Assembly: GCA_020740775.1 (NCBI GenBank)
Contig: JAHEWK010000001.1
Location: forward strand, 3,286,001 to 3,350,000
Origin: Ilyonectria destructans
Lineage: Eukaryota; Ascomycota; Sordariomycetes; Hypocreales; Nectriaceae
Length of the DNA stretch: 64,000 bases
Direction of reading: 5' to 3'
The notes beneath the pieces were generated by a model. The model was given only the letters and a program-made list of their open reading frames with translations, was not told where the DNA came from and did no database searches. The stretch's first letter is position 1, and every line of letters begins with the position of its first letter. Below are positions 11,704 through 21,700 of the stretch, in pieces. The position numbers and the translations under genes were made by a program.

Positions 11704-11719
11704 CACGTGTGATCACGTG
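11704..11719. promoter_or_regulatory. Paired CACGTG E-boxes upstream of the PHD gene
   Basis: Two CACGTG motifs (11704-11709 and 11714-11719) have starts exactly 10 bp apart, so they face the same side of the helix. CACGTG is the core site of bHLH factors such as Cbf1 and Pho4-type proteins. The next ATG on the minus strand is that of the PHD gene (11423). Confidence 0.45.
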
Positions 11720-11809
11720 AGCACAAGTCAACACTAGGGGTTCAACGGACATGGTTGATTTCATGTAATCTTCATCTGACTATCTTGTCTACAACTTTTA
11801 TTATGTATT

Positions 11810-13356
11810 TTATGCGATAGCACCGCTTGCCTTTAGTTTCGAAACCTCGGATTGACCGAGCCCAAGGTGCTCCAAGAGCACCTCGTCGGTGTGCTCGCCT
11901 AAAGTCGGAGGTGCGCTTCGGATGGTAGGCTGAGTCTCGGACATCTTGATGGGCGTGTTGACCATCTTGAGAGTGCCGCAGGTTTCGTGCTCAACTTCCA
12001 CAACCATGTTGCGGGCCTTTGTGTGCTCATGGTTCAGTGCGCCCTGAACGTCGTTGATGGCGGCATATGGCATGCCCCTGCCCTCAAAGACCTCGAGCCA
12101 CTCCTGTGTAGTCTTCTGCCTCGTAACGTCCTCGATCTTGCCCTCGAGCTCCTGGCGATGTGCGACTCGGTCAGCGTTAGTCTTGTATCGAGCGTCGTCC
12201 TTCCATTGAGGCTCGCCCAAGCCGTCGCAGAGGACCCCAAACAGGCGGTCATTGCCGCCGCCAAAGAGGATATCGCCGTCTTTGGTCGGGAAAGCTTTGT
12301 ATGGAACAATGGAGGCTTCGAACGTTAGCAGTGTATATGTGAGGTGACTATGAGACTTACGATGAGCCGTGCCCCATCGTCCCGAATCCTTCTTCCCGCT
12401 GATGAGACAGCTGCTCGCGATATTGGCCAATGTTGCCGTTTGGCAATCACTCAGAGCCACGTCGATGTGCTGACCCCTTCCGGTCTTTGCCCGTCCAAGA
12501 AGCGCGGCCATGATGCTGTTGCTGGTGTAGAGGCCGGTGGTAAGGTCGGTCACAGCCACGCCAACTTTGACGGGCGGCCCATCTCGCTCGCCAGTGATAT
12601 GCATAAGACCGAACTCAGCCTCAACCATGACATCGTACCCGGCCCGACTGGAGTATGGGCCGGTTTGGCCATAACCAGTGATGGAGGCGTAAATTAAACC
12701 TGGGTTGATTTTGCGAAGGGTTTCGTAGTCCATGTTGTACTTCTTCAGCGCCCCGGGCAGGTAGTTCTCGACCAAGACATCGCATTTTGCAGCTAGTTTA
12801 TGGAGAATGTCGACTCCTTCCTGATGTTGGAATGAGAGTCCTACCGACTTTTTGTTTCGGTTTGCCTTGAAAGGTGACGAGACATTAGGTCTCTAATGCT
12901 GGACTGGGAGAGGCTCTAGACTTACCCCTATGAAATAAGCTGATTCGCCCGGCCCCTCTGAGGATGAGCCGGCCTTGGGCTGTGCATATGGAGGACCCCA
13001 TGCCCTTGTATCATCACCGCGAACGGGGTGCTCAATTTTGATCACCTCAGCGCTAGATAGCACGGGATATTAGCACAATTGAATTGCCTAGTTGCCAATG
13101 CTTTGCTGGACTTACCCAAGGTCTCCCAAGATTTGCGTGCAGTAAGGCTGGCCGGGTCAGCTTATCCCACCAGGCGGAGCGTTGTTTTATGTAGACTTAC
13201 ACCAGCTAGCACGCGGGTCATGTCCAAGACGCGGACACCGTCAAGCGGTAGACCAGTGCCCGCAGCGCTCGAGTACCGGCGGAGGCCATAAGTCGCGCGG
13301 GCCCAGCCATTGACAGGCTGCGCCCGGAGGGATCTGGCAATGTTGTACAAGTTCAT
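11810..13356 (-). CDS. Class III (CaiB/BaiF) CoA-transferase, probably mitochondrial
   Basis: The enzyme moves CoA between carboxylic acids; the fungal and animal relatives include succinate-hydroxymethylglutarate CoA-transferase. Five exons (13356-13201, 13147-13116, 13052-12926, 12865-12361, 12315-11810) give 441 residues, the usual family length. The first 30 or so residues are Arg/Ser/Tyr-rich and resemble a mitochondrial presequence. Splicing restores [23 protein letters not shown], then ANRNKKSVG and GTAHPSIVPYKAFPTKDG, all typical of the family. The AGYDVMVEA segment carries the expected catalytic Asp. The fourth intron (12316-12360) is only 45 nt, a multiple of three and free of stops, so a naive reading would keep it. 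The substrate pair cannot be told from sequence alone. Confidence 0.9.
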
Positions 13357-15037
13357 GTCTGTGAGAATTGGCCAGGGCGGTGCAACCTCGTTGAAGATGG
13401 AAACTGGTGTCTTAAGACCGGCGATCGGAGCTGTGGTCGCTGTGCATTGTCGGCGGCTAAGAGCGGGCGGACAGTTTCGGGGCAGCTCGGTATGCGCCAG
13501 ACCCCAAAACTACGGGGGGCCAGCCAATCACTGTCGAGCCGCTGCTCCGCGCCTGGAGCGTCTGTTGTCGGTTCCGAGAGTTGATCGCGGTGTCCTGCCC
13601 TTTCGGAGCCGAGCGCCGCCATTTGCAGTGCATTTTGGGCAGATTTGGTCAAGTATCCGCGGCGAGGCGGCGTAGCGGCTGGAAGACCGTCGTGTGCGGG
13701 CAAATGGGCTCGGCGTGCGGATGCGGGCGCCGAGACCACGATTGCAAGGCCGTCTCCGTGGCTTGGCTGGTGCGCTTACAGAAGGGTAGGCCTCTGGAGT
13801 GGCTGAAGTCGACGAGAGTGATGCGCACAGCCACGCACGCACGCTGGGAATGGGAAGTTGGGAAATTGGGAATCAATCCTGGAGCATACGGATGAGTAGA
13901 GCCTAGATCCAGGTAGCCAACCGGGACGGGCGGGAGTGATACCCTTGTATGGAAGCAATTGGGTTGAAAAGGAACGATCCCACAACTTCTTCATTGCTTC
14001 TTTCTTGGGCGTCATGCTGATGTTCCAGTTCCTTTCTTTCTCGGAGGCCTGGTTCCACGAACGAACCGTCGTCGTTGGCTGTGCAGCGCCTCGCCTCCCG
14101 GTGTGCATCCAAGGCGTGCACCCTAGTCTTTTAGTCGTGTCCTGAAACCTATTTTTTCGTGTTTGAATGGCTAGATGGTCATCCGTGACCTCTTTGGGCG
14201 TCGGCATAGCCTCCTTCAGCTCGTATTGCGGCTGATGCGGGCTGCACGGTACTCTGCCGGCAGTGCAAATGAGATCTTGGTTGGGTTACATGCGAATACA
14301 CTTTCGGATTCGCTCTCGCCCTCACCCTATCTGGCTCGGTGGCGTCTCTTTTCTGCCGTCGTCAGCGCACACATTACGGAGGTAGCCATGCCATATTTGT
14401 CGCGTGTAGATGCCTCCATCGCTCTCTGTCGCTGTTGGTGATTGTCGTCGCTGTGGCCTGTTGCCCAGCCATCCGCGGCCCGGTTGACAGCGAAGACATG
14501 GCCCGAGAGCTGGATGTCTTGCATGATTTCGCAAGCATCCCCCGCCTTGGGGAACGGAATCATTGCTCCCGGCGCATCAATGGCTTTTTTGCAGGATTCT
14601 GGCGCATCTCCTCCCTGGCCTATCTGACGGCGGCCATGGTCACACCGACCCTGGATACGGCTGAGGTCACCCACTTCCGGCAGGGTGCCAACCCAATTAT
14701 AGCACCTCGGGTCCTCTAGTGTCCGCGTATCTAATGGCCGGCCCGACGCCATTAAAACACAAGAGACTATATAGCTATATCGCTTGGCAATAAATAGATT
14801 ACGTGGCATTGCGTGGCTGTCTACTGTTGGCGTTCGTCCCCATCGCCAGGGATCAAGGTGCTTTTCGTGGGGAGACAAGGCTGTGTTTTCCGAGTATACG
14901 CAATATATCCCCACTCCTCACCTGGTGCTCGACGACATTTATTATCTCGCCAACCACCATCGCTCTCTAGCGAGGGGTGCTATATCCTGACTTCGTGTTT
15001 TTGGTTTTGCATCGTTGCCACCCTCGCTTCCGCAGCC
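13357..15037. other. Intergenic region
   Basis: No convincing gene is seen between the CoA-transferase start and the next rightward gene. An AT-rich ACTATATAGCTATAT block near 14766-14780 could be a core promoter for the gene at 15038. Overlapping short frames on both strands lack protein-like features. Confidence 0.45.
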
Positions 15038-15649
15038 ATGGCTATTCTAGCGTTTTTGGTTTCCTGCCTGGTGAGGAAGAACCGCCAGGACACAGAGGAG
15101 GATCCCAAGTCGTTCAAGACTTTCATGACCAAGTCGAAAGGAGCGAAGAAAAGAAAGATGTCCGATGCCGACAAGGAGGACGAAGAAGATGTCCAACGAC
15201 AGATCATGATTCGAAAATCCCTGGCCAGCCGCGCCTCATCACGAACAACAACCCGAGTGAGCAAGGGGAAAGCGCCCCAGGAGGAGGATGAGAAGAATGA
15301 CTCGGAGGAAGACTCGGAGGAGGAACGGCCTACCAACAAACGCAACCCGGACAGTCTAAAGACCGATTGGAAGGCATACGAAGCCGATCTTCAGCGCAAC
15401 CGATCCGTTTTGATCCGCCGCCATCCAGGTGTCGATCGCTCAGGAGGAAGTTCCAGCAAGGCTCCGCTCTCCCCCATATCGGCTACGTCGCCTACATCAC
15501 CGACATCACACATGTCTCCCTCATTTACTACGTCACCTCGCCCGAACCAGGCCCCTCGACAGCATACTTTTCCATCCATCGCTCGAAAGCCTGTGCCGCG
15601 GACAGCAACAACCATCCCAGAATATCCTGCATCGCCAGGGGGAGAGTGA
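15038..15649 (+). CDS. Membrane-anchored acidic, low-complexity protein (hypothetical)
   Basis: I do not recognise this protein. From ATG 15038 it has 203 residues: a hydrophobic start (MAILAFLVSCLV), a basic stop-transfer stretch, then an acidic and Lys-rich region (DKEDEEDVQ, EEDEKNDSEEDSEEE). It ends with a Ser/Thr/Pro-rich tail containing SATSPTSPTSHMSP-type repeats. The same frame upstream also encodes hydrophobic residues (FWFCIVATLASAA), so the true transmembrane helix may be longer and begin in an upstream exon. A possible acceptor (TTCCGCAG) lies just before the ATG. The topology would be a single anchor with a cytosolic or lumenal tail. Confidence 0.55.
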   Translation: MAILAFLVSCLVRKNRQDTEEDPKSFKTFMTKSKGAKKRKMSDADKEDEEDVQRQIMIRKSLASRASSRTTTRVSKGKAPQEEDEKNDSEEDSEEERPTNKRNPDSLKTDWKAYEADLQRNRSVLIRRHPGVDRSGGSSSKAPLSPISATSPTSPTSHMSPSFTTSPRPNQAPRQHTFPSIARKPVPRTATTIPEYPASPGGE

Positions 15650-15854
15650 GAATACCACAGGATAAAACACCAACCAACCTATTTCCTTTTTTAGGGGCTC
15701 GAGGAGTTGATTTGACTACACGGCGTATGAATCGATGCGAACATGACGGCGTTTTGCAAACACATAGGAGCATAATCGGCGGCGGGGGGAGAGGTCTCCA
15801 GATTTTGAATTTATGAATAACTTTTCCAACATAGTCCTGCCAAAGGCGCACTGC

Positions 15855-17153
15855 TTAGGCGCCAATCTCGTTTGTGACGTCAACAAATGCCTCCCACTGT
15901 TTCCAGGCCTGGCCGCTCTTAAGAGCCCAACGGGCTCGGCGGACACCTTCCTTCCAGCGCTGGCCAGCAGGGCCACGCTCGTGGACAACCTTACCGTCGT
16001 CTCCATGGCCCATATCGCTGGTGTCAGCCTCGCAGATGCCGGATGCGACTAGCAGCGCGGCCGTGTTCATAAGAACGAACTCCAGGAGGGGAGAATCATC
16101 GGGAAGCTCGTTGTGCAGAATCCCAGAAAGGATCTCAGCGTTCTCGGCCGGTTCCTTTCCGGGGGACACGGTATCTAGGGGGTGGGAGCTGAGGCCAAAG
16201 TCACTGGGCTGTATGGTGAAGTGCTCAATCTCCACCTCGCCGCCAGGGGTCGTCTCCTTCAGCATCCAGCAGAGGGTTCTACCAGCGCAGCTAACCTCGT
16301 CCAGCTCCTCCTCGCCGCAAATGACCAAGGCCTTCTTGCAGCCGGCAATCTTCAATGCTTCAATAAAGGCGGGGCCAAGATCTTTCCTGGCGACACCAAT
16401 GACGCGAGCCTCAAGGACGTCCTCGACAGGGTTTGCCAAAGGACCAAGGTTGTTGAAAATTGTCCTCCAGGGGAGTTGTCTGCGAATGGGAGCCACGTAG
16501 CGCATCCCAGTATGGAAGACGGGAGCAAATAGGAAGGTGTAGTTTGTAGCCGAGTACGCCTTGACCAACGTTTCCGGGCGGACAGCGCTAATGATGGGAG
16601 GACGGGGCTTCATGTTGTTGACCAAGTCGGCGCTGCCCGACTTGGAAGTGCTGGCCTTGTTTCCATGCTTGGACACTAGGAGCAGCGCTGACGCTAGAAT
16701 AGACGACGTCGTGCTGATGTTGAAGGTGTTGTGTGAGTCACCACCAGTTCCAACAATATCACACTGTCACAGTTAGTCTAAGTGTTCTGTAGTGAATTGG
16801 TGGGTTTTCGGACTTACCAGACCGCCATTGTACTTGCCCTCTTTCTTCCCTCGACGCTCAATCACGGCTCGAAGCTCCTCTACGGGAATGGGCGCTGCGG
16901 CCGCTCGCATGACGCGGGCACTCTCAGCCAGAACATCGGCACGAAAGTCCATCCTCGTGAAATGAAGAGCCATGAGCAATGAAGCCGTCTGAGCTTCAGT
17001 CACTTGATTGGTGAAGAAATGCGAAATCGCCTCGGCGATCTCTGCCGGGGAGACTTGATTGCCGTTGGGCCATAACTTGGTCAGAAGCGGCTTGATGTCG
17101 ACTGGAGGGAGGGCAGCCTGCCCGTTCCCACTGCCTTGGGCCGGAGATGCCAT
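15855..17153 (-). CDS. TRP4: Anthranilate phosphoribosyltransferase
   Basis: This enzyme carries out the second step of tryptophan synthesis: anthranilate plus PRPP gives phosphoribosyl-anthranilate. Two exons (17153-16818, 16763-15855) give 414 residues. The N-terminal helical domain (LLTKLWPNG, ISHFFTNQVTEAQTASLLMALH) is followed by the PRPP-binding GTGGDSHNTFNIST at the exon junction. KHGNKASTSKSGSADLVN and the FNNLGPLANP signature come after it. The gene stands alone, unlike bacterial trp operons, as is normal in fungi. It is divergent from the TFIIB gene across 1.1 kb that contains two TGACTCA-type sites. These suggest cross-pathway (CPC1/Gcn4) control. Confidence 0.95.
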
Positions 17154-17296
17154 CGCTACTCAGCAGAAAGAGAGAGGGTGCAGAAAAAGTAGTGTAGCTA
17201 GACGGTGAATGAAGCGAATGATGAAGAAACTCGTGGAAAAAAAGTAGAGTCTCGACGTTGATGAATCATACTTTTGATATGCTATTGAGATTCTAT

Positions 17297-17303
17297 TGAC
17301 TCA
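17297..17303. promoter_or_regulatory. TGACTCA, CPC1/Gcn4-type site upstream of TRP4
   Basis: A perfect 7-bp consensus lies about 145 nt upstream of the TRP4 ATG. A second copy, in the inverse orientation (TGAGTCA), lies at 17455-17461. Gcn4/CPC1 activates amino-acid biosynthesis genes through this element, so its position fits. Confidence 0.55.
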
Positions 17304-17454
17304 CAACGGTGAGTTAGTCGGCAGTACGTACCAGAGTGCGGAGTGCCCTGGTGGCCGAGGCCGATTGGCTGGCGGTGATTCAGTGTAACCAGCCACAAGG
17401 CACGCAGCCACTTAGATTCGCCCACTGTGGCGCATGTCACGTAACTCAAATCGC

Positions 17455-17461
17455 TGAGTCA
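17455..17461. promoter_or_regulatory. Second TGAGTCA CPC1/Gcn4-type site
   Basis: This is an inverse-orientation copy about 305 nt upstream of the TRP4 ATG. On its own a 7-mer of this kind is expected several times per 64 kb by chance. The pair in one promoter is what makes it credible. Confidence 0.45.
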
Positions 17462-18263
17462 TCTGATGGAAAGGTTCGTCAGGCTTCCTCCGCATTTGGA
17501 GGGCCCAAAGCAACCGCCTCAGTCTCACTCCACCGACTGTCATTTCTATCCCAGACATCCTCCTCACCCTCACGCTCTCGCCGCCTGAAGTAGGTCCGCA
17601 TTCGCGTTTTCCTCGTCCTGAAGCTGCCGGTCACTTTTCTCAGCGATCGCGACGACCACTTCGAGCCGACTCTTCGTTGATCTGGGGTTCTTTGCGAACA
17701 CAGACGCCTTTACTGGTTCCGAAAAGTCGGCTGGCAGAGTTTACGCTCCCTTGTTACCTTTTTTATCTCTTCGAACCCCAACCTTTGTCGAAAAGCATCG
17801 TTACCCTGAAGCATCAGCAGCGAACAGACAGTCAGTAGTCGCTGTTCACCTGTTGGCCTTATCGTCCGACTCGATAAAAGCAGGTCGCTCAGCGGTGGTC
17901 CGACAGCGAGAACTCTTCCCTCCATCCATCGCATCGCCAAGCAGATCCAGCGCCGAAATTGCCATTACGCGACGAACCTCCTGACACAACCGATTTCTCT
18001 CCTCTCCACGAGTGAACGCTTTCACTTGCGTTCGCTTCTTCTCTGCACCCCCAGCCGCCAAACTGCATTCGCCGCTTTTCGTTCAGTTTGTCAACGATCG
18101 CCTCTGGATTCGCGAATCTAAAATATCCGCCTGCACAGTTGCGAAGGTCACTGTAGACAAGAAACGGCAACAACTGCGAAGGCGAAGAAAAGAGCAGAAA
18201 CGATCCCGAAAGGTCTTTAGCGAAGTAACCAACATCTACGTATCGAGACCGTATCAGCCCAAG

Positions 18264-19307
18264 ATGATTCCGCCCAATGGCGGTGATGGAAGTGGTGGGG
18301 CATTTCAGGAAGATTTGAGCAACATCCTCTGTTGCCCAGATTGCAAGGAGATCCCCCCGAACCTGGCGGAGGAGTTTTCGAGCGGTGACATGGTGTGCCG
18401 GAGCTGTGGAGTCGTCGTTGGTACCCGAATCATCGACACCCGCTCAGAATGGCGTACCTTTGCCAATGACGACCAGGGCGGTGACGACCCCAGTCGTGTT
18501 GGTGGTCCCCAGGACGAGTTCGTCGAAGGACAGCAACTTGCCACTACCGTTGCCTTCTCTGAATCCAAAGCCCACAAAGCTTTGTCCCGAACCCAGAACA
18601 ACACAAACCAAGACAAAGCCCAGAAGGGCCTCATGCAAGCGTACAAAGAAATCGTGTCGCTGTGTGAGGCCATCAACATGGGACAGAACGTCTCGAATGC
18701 TGCAAAGCACATCTTCAAGCTTGTCGACAAGTACAAGTTCATGAAGGGCAAGCCACAGGAAGCCGTCATTGCTGGCTGCATCTTCATTGCTTGCCGACAG
18801 AACAATGTTCCGCGAACTTTCCGTGAGATTTTCAATCTCACAAGTGTTAGCAAGAAGGAGGTGGGCCGAGTGTTCAAGCAGCTGCAGAGTTTCCTGCAGA
18901 AGCTCCAGGATACCGAAGGCGAGGCCACTGGCCTTAACACCGTCACCAACTACGAAAACACATCCGTTGGTGCCGAAGATCTGTGCGGCCGTTATGTGTC
19001 GCAGCTCGGTTTTAAGAACCAGCAGAAGATCTCCAAAATCTCCCGAGACCTTGCGGAGCAGGCCAATGACATTTCCGCCTTGGCTGGCCGATCACCCCTG
19101 TCAGTTGCCGCAGCATGCATCTACATGGCATGCCACCTGGTCGGCGAGCCTCGTCCATCACTCCCGATTGCGAAGCAGGCCGGCGTTAGTGATGGTACCG
19201 TTAAGACAGCCTACAAGCACCTATTCGCCGCCCGCGAGCAGCTGATCAAGAAAGAATGGCTCGAGGACGGAGGAAGCATGGATAACATCCCGCAGGTGCA
19301 GGTATAG
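18264..19307 (+). CDS. SUA7: Transcription initiation factor TFIIB
   Basis: This is the general RNA polymerase II factor that bridges TBP-DNA and the polymerase. It has 347 residues and no intron. The N-terminal zinc ribbon has CCPDC at about residues 23-27 and CRSC about 20 residues later. The B-finger/linker (RIIDTRSEWRTF) follows. Two cyclin-like repeats come next, starting near KAHKALSRTQN and near AEDLCGRYVSQLGF. The second ends with the helix-turn-helix region (AKQAGVSDGTVKTAYKHLF). The start is the first ATG in a frame that is open upstream for 84 codons without ATG. It gives MIPPNGGDGSGG, a plausible disordered N-terminus. The length matches the yeast protein. Confidence 0.95.
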   Translation: MIPPNGGDGSGGAFQEDLSNILCCPDCKEIPPNLAEEFSSGDMVCRSCGVVVGTRIIDTRSEWRTFANDDQGGDDPSRVGGPQDEFVEGQQLATTVAFSESKAHKALSRTQNNTNQDKAQKGLMQAYKEIVSLCEAINMGQNVSNAAKHIFKLVDKYKFMKGKPQEAVIAGCIFIACRQNNVPRTFREIFNLTSVSKKEVGRVFKQLQSFLQKLQDTEGEATGLNTVTNYENTSVGAEDLCGRYVSQLGFKNQQKISKISRDLAEQANDISALAGRSPLSVAAACIYMACHLVGEPRPSLPIAKQAGVSDGTVKTAYKHLFAAREQLIKKEWLEDGGSMDNIPQVQV

Positions 19308-21700
19308 GACCCTGCAAGTGGGAAGGGTTCACGCAACGAAATGATGCCGGGTGCGCCAACTGGGGTGGAGCTCTTGACACAACTCGGCGGTTAGCATTGC
19401 TAAGCAGGGCTCCGGACGAGTTGTTGATGCGGCCCGCACGTAATGCTTGAGGCGGAGTTCTTGGCGATCTATGCTTTTCTTGTTTTCTTTTACTAGATTG
19501 GACTCCATGGACTAGGAACAGGGTTGCTCATGGAAACTGGCTTCGCGAGACTTGCGACGAGATTGATACTTTCTGAGATACACTTCGTTCAGCGAACATG
19601 GTTGATGAATCAAGCTTCCTTGGAGTCTCATGTATGACAGATGTGATGCCAGTGCCCCTGTCCAAGTTACGTGGGGGCAACCTAGACGAAACCCATGTTA
19701 ACCCAGTCCCTGCTAGGACTTGCCAGGCCTTGGCAGCATATGGTTGGATGCATGAATGCCAGGCGAAGGAGTCTGCGTACGTAGTGCCGTATGTGCCGCA
19801 ACCTGGATGGAGGACTGGCGTAATGTGCGCTTTGTATCAGTACTATGTATGTGCGCCGTGTGTATGTACAGGCCGCAGGGATCAAATATGCGCTTCCTCG
19901 GCAGTTTGATTCGCCATTTTTCGTAATAGCAGTTAGTGTAATGGTGCGGTTTTGCATTTTGGCTTCTTTCTGGGGACATATTTTCTTAGACCACTGTAGT
20001 GCTTGGGCATCCTAAATGGTAGGGGATAATATTAATACTTATCTTTATATATTTTGCTAATAATCCAAGGAGCATAGGCTCTGCTGGCGTTGTCATAAGA
20101 TTCACACGCCTAATGCATGTGGGCTGAGTGCGGTGGATGTACTATGTACGGTGCACGAGAAGAGGTAGGTCGATATGTAGGTGGTGAAGCCACAGACGCA
20201 CGTCGGGCCTGAAACGGAGCCATCAGACGTCTAGTGGTAAGTTGCCCGTCTTCCGCAACACCCATCCAGCCACGGCCTCCACTCCTCCACTCTGAGTTTC
20301 TCCTTCTTGGAGATGTTGGTTGAAAGCGAGGCCGAAAGTTCCGTGCACAGCCGGGTTACGACGCGACGGGACCGCGGGGCCAAGCCGTAGCATTTGAGTT
20401 TTGAATGCCGGCGTCGACTTGACCCAAAAGGAAATGGATGGGGCGGGAATGCCGTGGGTGAGACTCTGCCCATGCGGCAAAAACTCTGCGTTTAGACTGG
20501 AGCTTTGGTCAATGGTCAGTCTCCCGCATGAGTGAGGCGGCGTGAGAAACGGGTCGAGCGTTTCTGCTGAAACTTTCGGGTCCCCGGAAACGGCGGGATT
20601 CTAACTAGTACACGGGTCGTTTGTTTAGCTTGAAGGGACAGCCCGTTGGAATTAGCGGAACCTACGCACGACCACTACTGCTACATAGGTACGTCCTTGG
20701 TCTGACGGAAGCAACTAGCTCGGTTGTCTGATTGTCAGCCATCATGTGTTGGGTCTGGAATACGATACCACCACCAATTTCGCCGACAACCAACAGAAGA
20801 TTTCGTTTTGCTATCTGTCAGAAAATGCACTACGCGAAGGACTGGAGACGGAAGAAAAACCCAACCTGGCATGTGAGAAAATCGGATGGAATTACCTCAA
20901 CCGGACGGGGCATCGGATCATGACCCAGGTTCGGAAGCCCCACACCCTGTCAGGCACAATGCGTGCTGCGTCTGTGGATGGGTAGAGGTGGTTACTACTC
21001 TTGGCGGCAATCGAGCGACCAGGCTGGCGACCAGGCTGGCGTACCAAGATGAAGAGGACAGCAGGGCGAGGCGAACCAACAGGTTTGCAGTACTACGTGA
21101 ATGTTTCAAGGAGAACAGAGTGAGGCTCTTTCTCTGATACAGCCGCTGCTAGACGTGCTGGCCGACGGCATTCCATTTCGGGCAACGAATAAGCCAAGGG
21201 ACGTGAGCGATTGATGAGCGGCCGAGGGCCTTGGAGCCGTTGTTTTCCTGTCCAGGCCAGGGTCAGTAACTAGTAAGTAAGATACCCTGGGTGCTCTTGG
21301 CATAGTACGGGTGTGCATGGGTGGGGATATGGAGACTACGCTTGGAAAGCTCAGGCCCCGGGACGGTTTACAGAAGAGCGAGGCCAATATTGCAACCAAC
21401 CTTGTCAGACGATGGGGCCGGGGGTCGTAAGATACGTCCATCCGCGACTGTGTCCAGCCAGTGCCATGTAGTCATGTAGACTTGTAGACATGTAGCCGTA
21501 TGCCGGCCCGGTGCACCGTGCTTGACTAATTATAACCCGAATTCGACGATTGCGTACGGGAAACGGGGGGGATCCATCTCGTCGAGACGGCAGCCGTGAT
21601 GCCGAGCTTTAAAAGGATCCATAGCCGCCGCCGCCTGGCCGCCGCTCCTGGCCACTTCTCAGGGACGTCATCCAGCAGCACAGCACATGTATATATCAGC
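19308..21700. other. Intergenic region (about 2.4 kb)
   Basis: No gene is supported. The stretch after TFIIB is moderately AT-rich near 19980-20060. Short frames near 20220-20480 and 20730-21140 have no recognisable features. The 3' part should contain the asparaginase promoter; an AATTATAACCC block near 21527-21537 is a possible TATA element. Confidence 0.45.

Larger units (their letters stand above)
17154..18263. other. Divergent promoter region (TRP4 / TFIIB)
   Basis: No gene is seen. The region holds the two CPC1-like sites and a C/T-rich half toward TFIIB. The TFIIB frame stays open upstream to 18012 without any ATG, so it is read here as leader. Confidence 0.55.

Noticed and set aside
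18012..18263. 84-codon in-frame extension upstream of TFIIB
   Set aside because: It contains no ATG and the residues are unlike TFIIB; the first ATG gives the normal family length.
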